From contig CALCYT010000043.1 in NCBI GenBank assembly GCA_937906455.1, positions 1 through 26,404 of the forward strand: a stretch of DNA of 26,404 nucleotides, read 5' to 3'. The notes beneath the pieces are model-generated. The model was not told the origin of the DNA and made no database searches. It saw only the letters and a program-made list of their open reading frames with translations. This document shows positions 7,619-13,686 of the stretch, piece by piece (within the stretch, counting starts at the first letter, position 1; each line of letters opens with the position of its first letter). A program made the position numbers and the translations under genes. This DNA is from an uncultured Bacteroidales bacterium (lineage in GTDB: Bacteria; Bacteroidota; Bacteroidia; Bacteroidales; F082).

Positions 7619-8096
7619 CTAACAGTTTGTTGATTTGTGAACGGAAATACTCCTCGTCTTTTCCACCTATGGATTTCTCCGGCTGCTCGCCGTCTTTAGC
7701 GAACAACACAGTCGGCAGATACTGTATTTGCAGCACCATCGCGAGTTTCGGCTCTTTGTCGGTGTCAACTTTGTAGAAATCGACTTTCCCGTCGTATTCT
7801 TTAGCGAGTTTCTCGAGGATTGGCGAAATCATCTTGCACGGTCCGCACCAGGTGGCGAAGAAATCCACCACGCAGGGCTTGTCGCCTTTGAAAATGAAAT
7901 CGTTGGTGTTAGCCTCGAAATCCCACACTTTTTTAATGAAGTCGTTATATGACATAGTCTTTACGTAAGACTTCTCGTTTGCTGTTGATTCTGAAGATGT
8001 TGCGTCTTGTTTTTTAGTTTCTTTTTTGTCATCAGAGCTGCCGCAAGATGATAAAAAAGCGATTGAAACAAGTGAAATGAGCAATAGTTTTTTCAT
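7611..8096 (-). CDS. thioredoxin-fold lipoprotein
   Basis: This protein has 161 residues. The N-terminus MKKLLLISLVSIAFLSSC is a lipoprotein signal with the lipobox cysteine at residue 18, so the mature protein would be membrane anchored. A charged, Ser/Thr-rich spacer follows (GSSDDKKETKK). The thioredoxin domain begins around residue 60 and carries the redox centre ATWCGPCKM (Cys84, Cys87) and the cis-proline segment YLPTVLF. It is predicted to reduce or exchange disulfides outside the cytoplasm. Acidic residues after the lipid cysteine resemble the surface-export signal of Bacteroidetes lipoproteins, but that is inference. It is the first gene of a two-gene unit with the overlapping WbqC-like gene. 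Confidence 0.92.
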   Translation of the reverse strand: MKKLLLISLVSIAFLSSCGSSDDKKETKKQDATSSESTANEKSYVKTMSYNDFIKKVWDFEANTNDFIFKGDKPCVVDFFATWCGPCKMISPILEKLAKEYDGKVDFYKVDTDKEPKLAMVLQIQYLPTVLFAKDGEQPEKSIGGKDEEYFRSQINKLLGE

Positions 8097-8112
8097 GATG
8101 ATAAATTTTTTG

Positions 8113-8120
8113 CAAAGATA
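8113..8120 (-). promoter_or_regulatory. -7 box of the thioredoxin / WbqC-like unit
   Basis: TATCTTTG on the minus strand matches TAnnTTTG and lies 16 nt before the ATG at 8096. No -33 element is obvious. Confidence 0.6.
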
Positions 8121-8191
8121 GTAATTTTTTAGAAGACAGGAGACAGAAGTCAGAAGTAAGAATTTTTTTCTTCCTCCGTCAGAACCGAGCC

Positions 8192-8221
8192 GTCATTTCC
8201 TTCCGCTCCAGTCGAAATGAC
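8192..8221. repeat. short REP-like palindrome
   Basis: GTCATTTC (8192) and GTCGAAATGAC (ending 8221) flank only 11 nt. This is a minimal version of the longer palindromic element at 3193, 4017, 22295 and 24052. It lies between the divergent thioredoxin and deoxyhypusine-synthase-like genes. Confidence 0.6.
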
Positions 8222-8262
8222 GCGTTTTTTGTAAAAATTGTTGTGTTATATGATATATTTTG

Positions 8263-8270
8263 TATTTTTG
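8263..8270 (+). promoter_or_regulatory. -7 box of the deoxyhypusine-synthase-like gene
   Basis: TATTTTTG matches TAnnTTTG. A TTG-rich stretch (8238-8243) lies about 20 nt upstream, and the ATG is 43 nt downstream. Confidence 0.6.
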
Positions 8271-8313
8271 CAAGTTAAAATGAAAACAAATAACAATTAA
8301 AATCTATATAAAA

Positions 8314-9363
8314 ATGGCAAGAAAACTTGAAAAGAAAGACTTGTTGAAGAATGTCGTGAAGCACATCGACATCAAGAAGTATGACTCAACAGAAATCATC
8401 GACGCTATGCGTGAGATGTCGTTCACCTCGCGCGACACAGCCCGTGCCGCTGACATTTTGATGATGATGGTGAAAGAGAAACAATGCACCAACATCCTCA
8501 CGCTGGCGGGTTCGACCTCGGCGGCAGGCTGCATGCAGGTTTACGTTGACATGGTGCGCAACAAAATGATTGATGTGGTCGTCTCCACAGGCGCCTCGGT
8601 CATCGACATGGACCTCTTTGAGGCTCTCGGTTTCAAACATTATATCGGTGAGAAAGAGAACGTGGTGCCAGACACAAAGCTCCGCGAGCTTTACATCGAC
8701 CGTATCTACGACACATATATCGACGAGGAGCAGCTTCAGGTGTGCGACAACGCGACCTACGAGCTTGCGAACATGCTTGAGCCGCGTCCGTATTCATCGC
8801 GCGAGTTCCTGTGGAACCTCGGAAAATGGCTGCATGAAGGCAAAGGCGTGAAGAAAGACAGCCTCATCCAGACATGCTACGAGTGTGGCGTCCCGATGTT
8901 CTGCCCTGCATTCTCTGACTCTTCGGCCGGATTCGGTATCGGCAAGCACCAGTGGGAACGCAAACACGCCGGCAAGCCATACGTGAGCATCGACTCCGTG
9001 GCCGACTTCATCGAGCTTACCGAGATAAAGATGGCGGCTCCGCAGACAGGCTTGTTCATGGTGGGCGGCGGCACTCCTAAGAACTTCGCTCAGGACACCG
9101 TGGTGTGCGCCGAGATCCTCGGTCACGAGGTGCCGATGCACAAATACGCTATCCAAATCACCGTGGCTGATGTGCGCGACGGCGCCTGCTCGTCATCGAC
9201 ATTGCTCGAGGCAGGGTCATGGGGCAAGGTGAGCGAGAAACTCCAGCAGATGGTCTATGCTGAAGGCACAACGGTCATCCCGATGATAGCGTCATACGTG
9301 TATCATAACGGGCCGTGGAAGAAACGTGAATATAAAAATTGGCAGTCAATCTACCAAAGGTAG
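8314..9363 (+). CDS. deoxyhypusine synthase family protein
   Basis: This 349-residue protein resembles deoxyhypusine synthase, which in eukaryotes and archaea transfers the aminobutyl group of spermidine to a lysine of eIF5A. The NAD-binding features SGSTSAAG-like (LAGSTSAAG) and VVSTGASVIDMDLFEALG are present, as is FMVGGGTPKNF. The catalytic lysine is conserved in EAGSWGKVSEK (Lys305), equivalent to the EAVSWGK lysine of the human enzyme. Bacteria lack eIF5A, and some bacterial homologues are thought to act on small polyamines, for example as homospermidine synthases, so the substrate is unknown. It is followed by a repeat-rich spacer and hutI. The ATG is the only reasonable start. Family membership is firm; function is inferred. 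Confidence 0.88.
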   Translation: MARKLEKKDLLKNVVKHIDIKKYDSTEIIDAMREMSFTSRDTARAADILMMMVKEKQCTNILTLAGSTSAAGCMQVYVDMVRNKMIDVVVSTGASVIDMDLFEALGFKHYIGEKENVVPDTKLRELYIDRIYDTYIDEEQLQVCDNATYELANMLEPRPYSSREFLWNLGKWLHEGKGVKKDSLIQTCYECGVPMFCPAFSDSSAGFGIGKHQWERKHAGKPYVSIDSVADFIELTEIKMAAPQTGLFMVGGGTPKNFAQDTVVCAEILGHEVPMHKYAIQITVADVRDGACSSSTLLEAGSWGKVSEKLQQMVYAEGTTVIPMIASYVYHNGPWKKREYKNWQSIYQR

Positions 9364-9368
9364 TTTTT

Positions 9369-9456
9369 AGTCGTTAGTCTTTAGACTTTAGACTTTAGAC
9401 TTTAGTCATAAGTCGATTAATACTAAAGACTAACAACTAAAGACTAAAGACTAAAA
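9369..9456. repeat. TTTAGAC / TTAGTC repeat forming a long stem-loop
   Basis: Left-hand copies of TTAGTC and TTTAGAC (from 9369) are complementary to right-hand copies of CTAAAGACTAA (to 9456), so the spacer can fold into a long imperfect hairpin with terminal T's. It fills the gap between the deoxyhypusine-synthase-like gene and hutI and may end the first transcript. A sister copy is at 19371-19442. Confidence 0.75.
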
Positions 9457-9465
9457 AATCATAAA

Positions 9466-10710
9466 ATGTTAATAACCAACATTAAAGAACTTTGCGGAAT
9501 TGTGGAGGATGGCTCTCTATGGAAAGCCGGCTCCGCAATGTCACAAGTGACGCGCATCAAAGACGCTTACCTTTATATAAAAGGTAGCAAGATTGCCGAC
9601 TACGGCGAGATGAGTTCTACGAAATGCCAGGAATATATGGCAAAAGAGAGAAAAATCGTCGATGCCAAGGGCGGATTGGTACTGCCTGCGTTCTGCGACT
9701 CACACACTCATCTGGTGTATGCCAACTCGCGTGAGATGGAGTTCTGCGACAAGATTCGCGGCTTGAGCTATGAGGAGATAGCGAAAAGGGGAGGAGGCAT
9801 ACTCAACTCCGCCAAAGCCACAGCAGCAGCAAGCGAAGACGAGCTTTATGAGTCGGCGATGCTGCGATTGGACGAGATAATGCGTATGGGAACGGGAGCC
9901 GTGGAGATAAAAAGCGGCTACGGTCTCACTACTGAGAGCGAGCTGAAGATGCTGCGCGTGATACGTCGTCTGAAGGAGAACTCTCCGGTGACGATAAAGT
10001 CGAATTTCTTAGGCGCTCACGGCATCCCGATGGAGTATCGTGGTCATCAGGAAGACTATGTTGACCTCGTCATCAACGAGATGATTCCTATGGTGGCGGC
10101 TGATGACTTGGCTGATTTCATTGACGTTTTCTGCGACAAAGGCTTCTTCACCGTGGAGGACACCGAGCGTATCCTGATGGCAGGCATCAAATACGGCATG
10201 CGTCCGAAGATACACGCCAACGAGATGGCGGTGTCGGGTGGCGTTCAGGTCGGCGTTAAATATGGCGCGATTTCGGTTGACCATCTCGAGCAGATGGGGC
10301 AGGCTGAGATTGAGGCGTTGAAAGGCTCCGACACCATGCCGACGATATTGCCTGGCTGTGCGTTCTTCCTGAACCTTCCGTTGTCGCCAGCGAGAGACAT
10401 GATTAACGCCGGATTGCCTGTGGCAATGGCCTCCGACTTCAACCCGGGGACGTCGCCGTCGGGCAACATGCAGTTCATAATGTCGTGTGCCTGCATCCGT
10501 TATAAATTAACGCCGGAGGAGGCCCTGAACGCCACCACCTTGAACACTGCCTACGCCATGGATGTGAGCCATGAGCTCGGGTCCATAACCAAAGGCAAAA
10601 TCGCTAACGTCATTATCACCAAGCCGATGACGCAGCTTGAGTTTATGCCGTATTATTACGGGGCGAATAAAGTTGAGAAGATGGTGATTAAAGGAAAGTT
10701 GATAGTTTAG
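9466..10710 (+). CDS. hutI: imidazolonepropionase
   Basis: This 414-residue amidohydrolase is the third enzyme of histidine degradation, opening 4-imidazolone-5-propionate to N-formimino-L-glutamate in the cytoplasm. The metal site FCDSHTHLVYA (His80, His82), the substrate-region motif RGGGIL, KSGYGLT, KIHANE, DHLEQMG and ASDFNPGTSP are all present and in order. Length is normal for HutI. ftcD, the enzyme using its product, lies 4 kb downstream, but the two are separated by accessory genes; histidase and urocanase are not in the window. The last codons (AAG TTG ATA GTT TAG) run into an AGTTGAGAGTTTA simple repeat shared with the end of rpe. Confidence 0.97.
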   Translation: MLITNIKELCGIVEDGSLWKAGSAMSQVTRIKDAYLYIKGSKIADYGEMSSTKCQEYMAKERKIVDAKGGLVLPAFCDSHTHLVYANSREMEFCDKIRGLSYEEIAKRGGGILNSAKATAAASEDELYESAMLRLDEIMRMGTGAVEIKSGYGLTTESELKMLRVIRRLKENSPVTIKSNFLGAHGIPMEYRGHQEDYVDLVINEMIPMVAADDLADFIDVFCDKGFFTVEDTERILMAGIKYGMRPKIHANEMAVSGGVQVGVKYGAISVDHLEQMGQAEIEALKGSDTMPTILPGCAFFLNLPLSPARDMINAGLPVAMASDFNPGTSPSGNMQFIMSCACIRYKLTPEEALNATTLNTAYAMDVSHELGSITKGKIANVIITKPMTQLEFMPYYYGANKVEKMVIKGKLIV

Positions 10711-10724
10711 AGTTGAGAGTTTAT
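10697..10724. repeat. AGTTGAGAGTTTA simple repeat at the hutI stop
   Basis: The words AGTTGATAGTTTAG and AGTTGAGAGTTTA overlap the hutI stop codon. The end of rpe (24161-24183, minus strand) carries the same AAGTTGAGAGTTTAG followed by a second GTTGA word. Confidence 0.55.
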
Positions 10725-10770
10725 AGTCAGGATGTCAAATTGACGTTTTTTTAGGATAAGACATTTTGAT

Positions 10771-10992
10771 CTATTTTATGCTTCCTGTCAATAATTCACT
10801 CTCAAGAAACGAGAAAACATATCTTGGGCTTTGATAATACAGCCCTGTACTTTCGCGTTGCAGTCTCTGATATGTGTCCGAGTTGAGTACAGTAGCAATA
10901 GCTTGCTCCACATTTAGCTCTGGCTGTTTCTCCATAAGTAGCAATGCAAGGTTTTTCACCATACTAAGTTTCATTTGTTCCCGCTCACTCAT
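10771..10992 (-). CDS. small helical protein of the DUF3990 module (DUF3791-like partner)
   Basis: This is a 73-residue, highly charged and probably all-helical protein (EREQMKLSMVKNLALLLMEK, then NVEQAIATVL and STGLYYQSPRYVFSFLESEL). It is third in a minus-strand operon: its ATG overlaps the TGA of the DUF3990 gene (ATGA at 10989-10992). The pattern of an A-rich helix followed by LYYQS and YVxxFL recalls the small proteins that accompany DUF3990 genes. I infer an antitoxin or accessory role from the context; no function is established. The end at 10771 converges with hutI across a 60-bp spacer. Confidence 0.7.
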   Translation of the reverse strand: MSEREQMKLSMVKNLALLLMEKQPELNVEQAIATVLNSDTYQRLQRESTGLYYQSPRYVFSFLESELLTGSIK

Positions 10993-11462
10993 ATTCTTTT
11001 TAATAGTTTAACAGCTTTCTCTGTGCCGAATAAATACTGTATTGTTAGACCTTTCATATAACGTAAGTTGTGAACTAATGTTGGTAAATCAATGTCGTTG
11101 TTTTCAAAACGCCATAGCTGAACTCCGACTCTGTCGTTTGCTATCGGACCAATCACGATGTCATAGTCATGAGCGGGTTTGTTGGTCGAATTATTTCGGT
11201 TCAACAATATGAACTTAGCCCATTCTTCACTATAATCGTCAAAACGAAGCACCTTTAAGCTGTTCATTTTATCGTCGTCAACCTCGTATGCCATCACCGC
11301 AGGAGTGCCACTTTCCATTTGGTCAACCTTAATCTTGGCCATTTCCACGGCTTGTTCATGGTCAGCAGAAAGATAAAAACCGCGTCCAAAATCTTTTCCG
11401 GGTTTTGAGCGCATCAGGTCTATTTCATCGAACTCACAATTCGAACCATGGTATAATATCAT
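10989..11462 (-). CDS. DUF3990 family protein, ADP-ribosyltransferase-like putative toxin
   Basis: This 157-residue protein begins MILYHGSN, followed by RSKPGKDFGRGFYLS, with AKFILLNRN and DYDIVIGPIANDRV further on: the hallmarks of DUF3990. The HG-S start and the GRGFYLS segment resemble the NAD-binding His and Tyr motifs of ADP-ribosyltransferases, and I recall this family being grouped with that fold. An open frame extends 9 codons further upstream, but ATG 11462 overlaps the TGA of the preceding gene as ATGA and begins right at the conserved YHGS. With a small protein on each side joined by ATGA overlaps, it looks like the toxin of a three-part module. Target and activity are unknown. Confidence 0.82.
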   Translation of the reverse strand: MILYHGSNCEFDEIDLMRSKPGKDFGRGFYLSADHEQAVEMAKIKVDQMESGTPAVMAYEVDDDKMNSLKVLRFDDYSEEWAKFILLNRNNSTNKPAHDYDIVIGPIANDRVGVQLWRFENNDIDLPTLVHNLRYMKGLTIQYLFGTEKAVKLLKRI

Positions 11463-11683
11463 GTCAATGCTCCTCCTTTCCTGTGACAATATTCACCAAT
11501 ATCGTCAATCATCGAAGCAAACGATTGTGTATGCACATAGTCATAATGACGGTCAATGAAATCAATGCCCTGATATCGGCTCAAATAATTGAAAGCCTGT
11601 TTTAGAGTGAGCCCAAATCTGCGTCCAAACTCGCTGGCGAAGATGAGCGTCCATTCAATTTTATCACTATTACTATATGACAT
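11459..11683 (-). CDS. DUF3791-like small protein, first gene of the DUF3990 module
   Basis: This 74-residue protein has the pattern of DUF3791 partners: an early helix with EWTLIFASEFGRRFG, LTLKQAFNYL, then a HYDYVHTQSF segment and DDIGEYC at the end. These are found next to DUF3990 genes and are plausible antitoxins. Its TGA overlaps the ATG of the DUF3990 gene. A TATCTTTG box on the minus strand at 11710-11717 starts the operon, leaving a leader of about 20 nt. The role is inferred from context. Confidence 0.78.
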   Translation of the reverse strand: MSYSNSDKIEWTLIFASEFGRRFGLTLKQAFNYLSRYQGIDFIDRHYDYVHTQSFASMIDDIGEYCHRKGGALT

Positions 11684-11709
11684 AATTCACTTCAAACTAT
11701 TTTCCGATG

Positions 11710-11717
11710 CAAAGATA
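11710..11717 (-). promoter_or_regulatory. -7 box of the DUF3791-DUF3990 operon
   Basis: TATCTTTG on the minus strand matches TAnnTTTG, 26 nt before the ATG at 11683. Confidence 0.6.
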
Positions 11718-11865
11718 TAATTATTTTTCCACTTATGGAATCTTTTGTCAATTATTTTTAATTTCGTCCCAATTCTATCCGTACTATTGGAGGTATAGAA
11801 TACAGCGTTGTTTCGAGCGGCATCCCTGATTTTTGAAAAATTCTCACCTTTCATAAAAAAAGTAG

Positions 11866-11873
11866 TATCTTTG
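11866..11873 (+). promoter_or_regulatory. -7 box upstream of a decayed HTH gene
   Basis: TATCTTTG on the plus strand matches TAnnTTTG. The only thing it could have driven is the HTH remnant that follows at 11973-12140, so it is probably the old promoter of that gene. Confidence 0.45.
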
Positions 11874-11972
11874 CAGTGTCGAAATAATAATAAACGCTGA
11901 AAGTAAAATATTGACATATAAGTAATTAGAACATACACTCTTGTTATCCTGTTGAGAAGTCTGGAAAACTGA

Positions 11973-12140
11973 GAAAGTGTGATAACAGGCAGGCGAAGTT
12001 CGCGTGAGAACCTTTACAAGCTGTTTATGCGGCCATGGATTAACACCGACCTGCTTTTCGAGGTCAGCAAAGCGATGGGGCACGATTTCTTTGAGGATTG
12101 CGTGGAGTTTTATCAAAAAAACAGCATAAAGGTTGAATGA
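11973..12140 (+). pseudogene. remnant of a small HTH transcriptional regulator
   Basis: The frame from 11973 to TGA 12138-12140 has no ATG at a sensible place, but encodes RENLYKLFMRPWINTDLLFE followed by VSKAMGHDFFEDC. This matches the second half of small Bacteroidetes HTH regulators, in which a recognition helix of the form SRxNIYKIF is followed by IDTDLLxRISxALxHDFF. The expected first 25 or so residues are missing; an in-frame TGA precedes, and KSGK-like residues appear in another frame just upstream, consistent with indels. It sits between the DUF3990 module and the AbiEii-like pair, so it may once have regulated one of them. Confidence 0.6.
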
Positions 12141-12154
12141 TAAAATATTTTTGT

Positions 12155-12183
12155 TATTTTTGCAGTCGATAGAAAAACTATCG
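12155..12183 (+). promoter_or_regulatory. promoter and small leader hairpin of the DUF6922-like/AbiEii-like pair
   Basis: TATTTTTG at 12155-12162 matches TAnnTTTG, with a TTG at 12133-12135 upstream at 19 nt. Just after it CGATAG and CTATCG (12167-12172 and 12178-12183) flank AAAAA, an inverted repeat that could be an operator or a 5' leader hairpin. The first ATG follows at 12200. Confidence 0.55.
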
Positions 12184-12199
12184 TTTAAAAACATGAGAT

Positions 12200-12535
12200 A
12201 TGAATAGTGTTGAAAATACATTTTTTTCAGGATACAAGCCCAACAGCAATACGATAAATACCGCGTTGCTTTGGGATTATGACATTTCATGTTTTGATTG
12301 GCAAAAATCAAAGAAAATTGTTGTTCAACGCGTTATAGAGAGGGGTGATTTCAGCGATTTTTATGCCGCATTTGATATGTATGGAGGCTTTTCCGGTTTC
12401 AGGGAGATTATCAAAAGCATTCCATATCTGTCGGATATAGATATTAATTTTGTTTGCCATTATTTCAATCTCAAAAAAGAGGAGTTGCGATGCTATACAA
12501 GGAGACAATCGAGAGCGGCACTCTTGAGCTGTTGA
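12200..12535 (+). CDS. DUF6922-like protein, putative antitoxin of the AbiEii-like pair
   Basis: This 111-residue protein (NTALLWDYDISCFDWQ, VIERGDFSDFY, FREIIKSIPYLSDIDINFV) resembles short Bacteroidetes proteins encoded directly before AbiEii/AbiGii nucleotidyltransferase toxin genes. The LLWDYD and VQRVIERGD motifs are typical of that group. It overlaps the following toxin-like gene by 46 nt in another frame, so its last residues are encoded inside the toxin's start region. Function as antitoxin is inferred from position. The base composition is AT-rich compared with hutI and ftcD, which fits recent acquisition. Confidence 0.7.
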   Translation: MNSVENTFFSGYKPNSNTINTALLWDYDISCFDWQKSKKIVVQRVIERGDFSDFYAAFDMYGGFSGFREIIKSIPYLSDIDINFVCHYFNLKKEELRCYTRRQSRAALLSC

Positions 12536-13128
12536 GAAAACTGCAATCCGAAGCTTTGTTGTCTTCGTTCAACTTAGTCGGGGGAACGTCTCTCGCATTA
12601 CGAATGGGGCATCGCAAGAGTGTTGATTTGGATTTGTTTACAAAAGACGATTTTGGTTTACAAGAATTAAAGGAGTTTCTTGTAAATAAGTATAATTTAC
12701 AGGTTTCATACGAGAAGGGCAAGACGTTAAAGGGTTTTATCAACAATGTCAAGATAGATTTGATAAAATATGATTATCCGCAAGTTTGCTCCGTTGAAAC
12801 AATAGAAGGAATTCGTTTTGAAAGTATTCCTGATGTTATTGCCATGAAGCTGTCCGCAATATGCGACAATGGTTCCAGGATCAAAGATTTTATTGACATA
12901 GCTTTTCTGTCGTCGAAATACAGTTTTGATGAGATGTTGAAGTTTTATTCGGCAAAGTTTCCGAATTCAAATCAGGTTATGTTGGCAAAGGCATTGGTTT
13001 ATTTTGCCGATATTGATTTTGATGAAGACATAGTGATGTTAAATTGTGATTTCAACTGGGATGTGATAGCCAAACGCTTGAATGACATGACATTACAAAG
13101 GGACAAGGTTTTCAAGCCGATATTGTGA
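12490..13128 (+). CDS. AbiEii/AbiGii-like nucleotidyltransferase toxin
   Basis: This 212-residue protein carries the nucleotidyltransferase signature LVGGTSLALRMGHRKSVDLD (GG-S then DLDLF) and a later KIDLIKY segment, matching AbiEii/AbiGii-type toxins. Characterised relatives (AbiEii, MenA) transfer nucleotides to tRNA or other acceptors and are neutralised by a partner gene. The open frame extends upstream to 12454, but ATG 12490 has an AGGAG just before it and begins at the expected MLYKETIESG, so I use it. It is the second gene of the pair with the DUF6922-like ORF. Whether it gives phage resistance here is not known. Confidence 0.87.
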   Translation: MLYKETIESGTLELLRKLQSEALLSSFNLVGGTSLALRMGHRKSVDLDLFTKDDFGLQELKEFLVNKYNLQVSYEKGKTLKGFINNVKIDLIKYDYPQVCSVETIEGIRFESIPDVIAMKLSAICDNGSRIKDFIDIAFLSSKYSFDEMLKFYSAKFPNSNQVMLAKALVYFADIDFDEDIVMLNCDFNWDVIAKRLNDMTLQRDKVFKPIL

Positions 13129-13280
13129 ATTTGGGGATAATAGACAAAAATAGTTGGTAAAAACAATATAAACACCAGGATTGTCAATTAATAGGAGTAA
13201 CTTTGATGAAATTTGAGAATGTAAAATAAACTGTGTCAGGCTACAATAAAAAGTGGAACGACAAGGTTTAATACACACTC

Positions 13281-13548
13281 TCACACCATCACTCTCTTCC
13301 TGATGTCTTTTATCGCCTCATCTATCGACACCAGCCTGTTATCATGCGCATCAAGCGATACATTATACATAAACGGCAAGCCTTCGTAAAACTTTTCTTT
13401 TTTATGTGTGCCCGAAGAAATTGATAATCCATTCCTTAGGTTTCTTCTCTTTGTCAATATCGACAGTAATTGAAGCCGTACTCTTTTCCTCCAACCATGA
13501 GGTTGCCAAGGAGATATATACGTCATCGTTATCAGTAACGAGTTCATT
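13281..13548 (-). pseudogene. frameshifted gene fragment of unknown family
   Basis: On the minus strand, one frame encodes VTDNDDVYISLATSWLEEKS, followed by ITVDIDKEKKPKEWIINFFG, and ends GHT-stop. The adjacent frame continues smoothly with KKEKFYEGLPFMYNVSLDAH and ends DEAIKDIRKRVMV-stop at 13281. A single extra base near the CACACATAAAAAAG stretch would explain the break. The composition of both halves is protein-like, while the single-frame 97-residue ORF covering the same span has an unlikely N-terminal half (HGWRKRVRLQLL). I do not recognise the family. It faces the Fic gene. Confidence 0.45.
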
Positions 13549-13595
13549 TCAATTTTTCTCTTTTTCATTTCCAAAGTTGGCGTTTTGCCACTCGT

Positions 13596-13630
13596 CTTTT
13601 ATCTTTTATCTTTTATCTTTTATCTTTTTT
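13596..13630. repeat. 7-bp tandem repeat CTTTTAT
   Basis: Four exact 7-bp units (CTTTTAT) plus a degenerate fifth, followed by the inverted words CTTTTA and TAAAAG at 13638-13651, immediately upstream of the -7 box of the Fic gene. Slippage here could change promoter spacing only for elements further upstream. Confidence 0.7.
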
Positions 13631-13654
13631 CTCTCATCTTTTAGATAAAAGTTG

Positions 13655-13662
13655 TAACTTTG
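13655..13662 (+). promoter_or_regulatory. -7 box of the first Fic gene
   Basis: TAACTTTG matches TAnnTTTG, 25 nt before the ATG at 13687. The CTTTTA/TAAAAG inverted repeat directly upstream is a possible operator. Confidence 0.55.
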
Positions 13663-13686
13663 CACGTTTGAATTGTTGTCGATAAA

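Noticed and set aside
11687..11854. Possible 55-residue minus-strand ORF (MKGENFSKIRDAARNN...) ahead of the DUF3791 gene.
   Set aside because: The -7 box of the DUF3791 operon lies inside it, no family is recognised and it has no promoter of its own that I can support; it may be remnant sequence.
13198..13205. TAACTTTG box on the plus strand after the AbiEii-like gene.
   Set aside because: No plausible gene follows; the next ATG opens a seven-codon frame. It may be a leftover promoter or chance.
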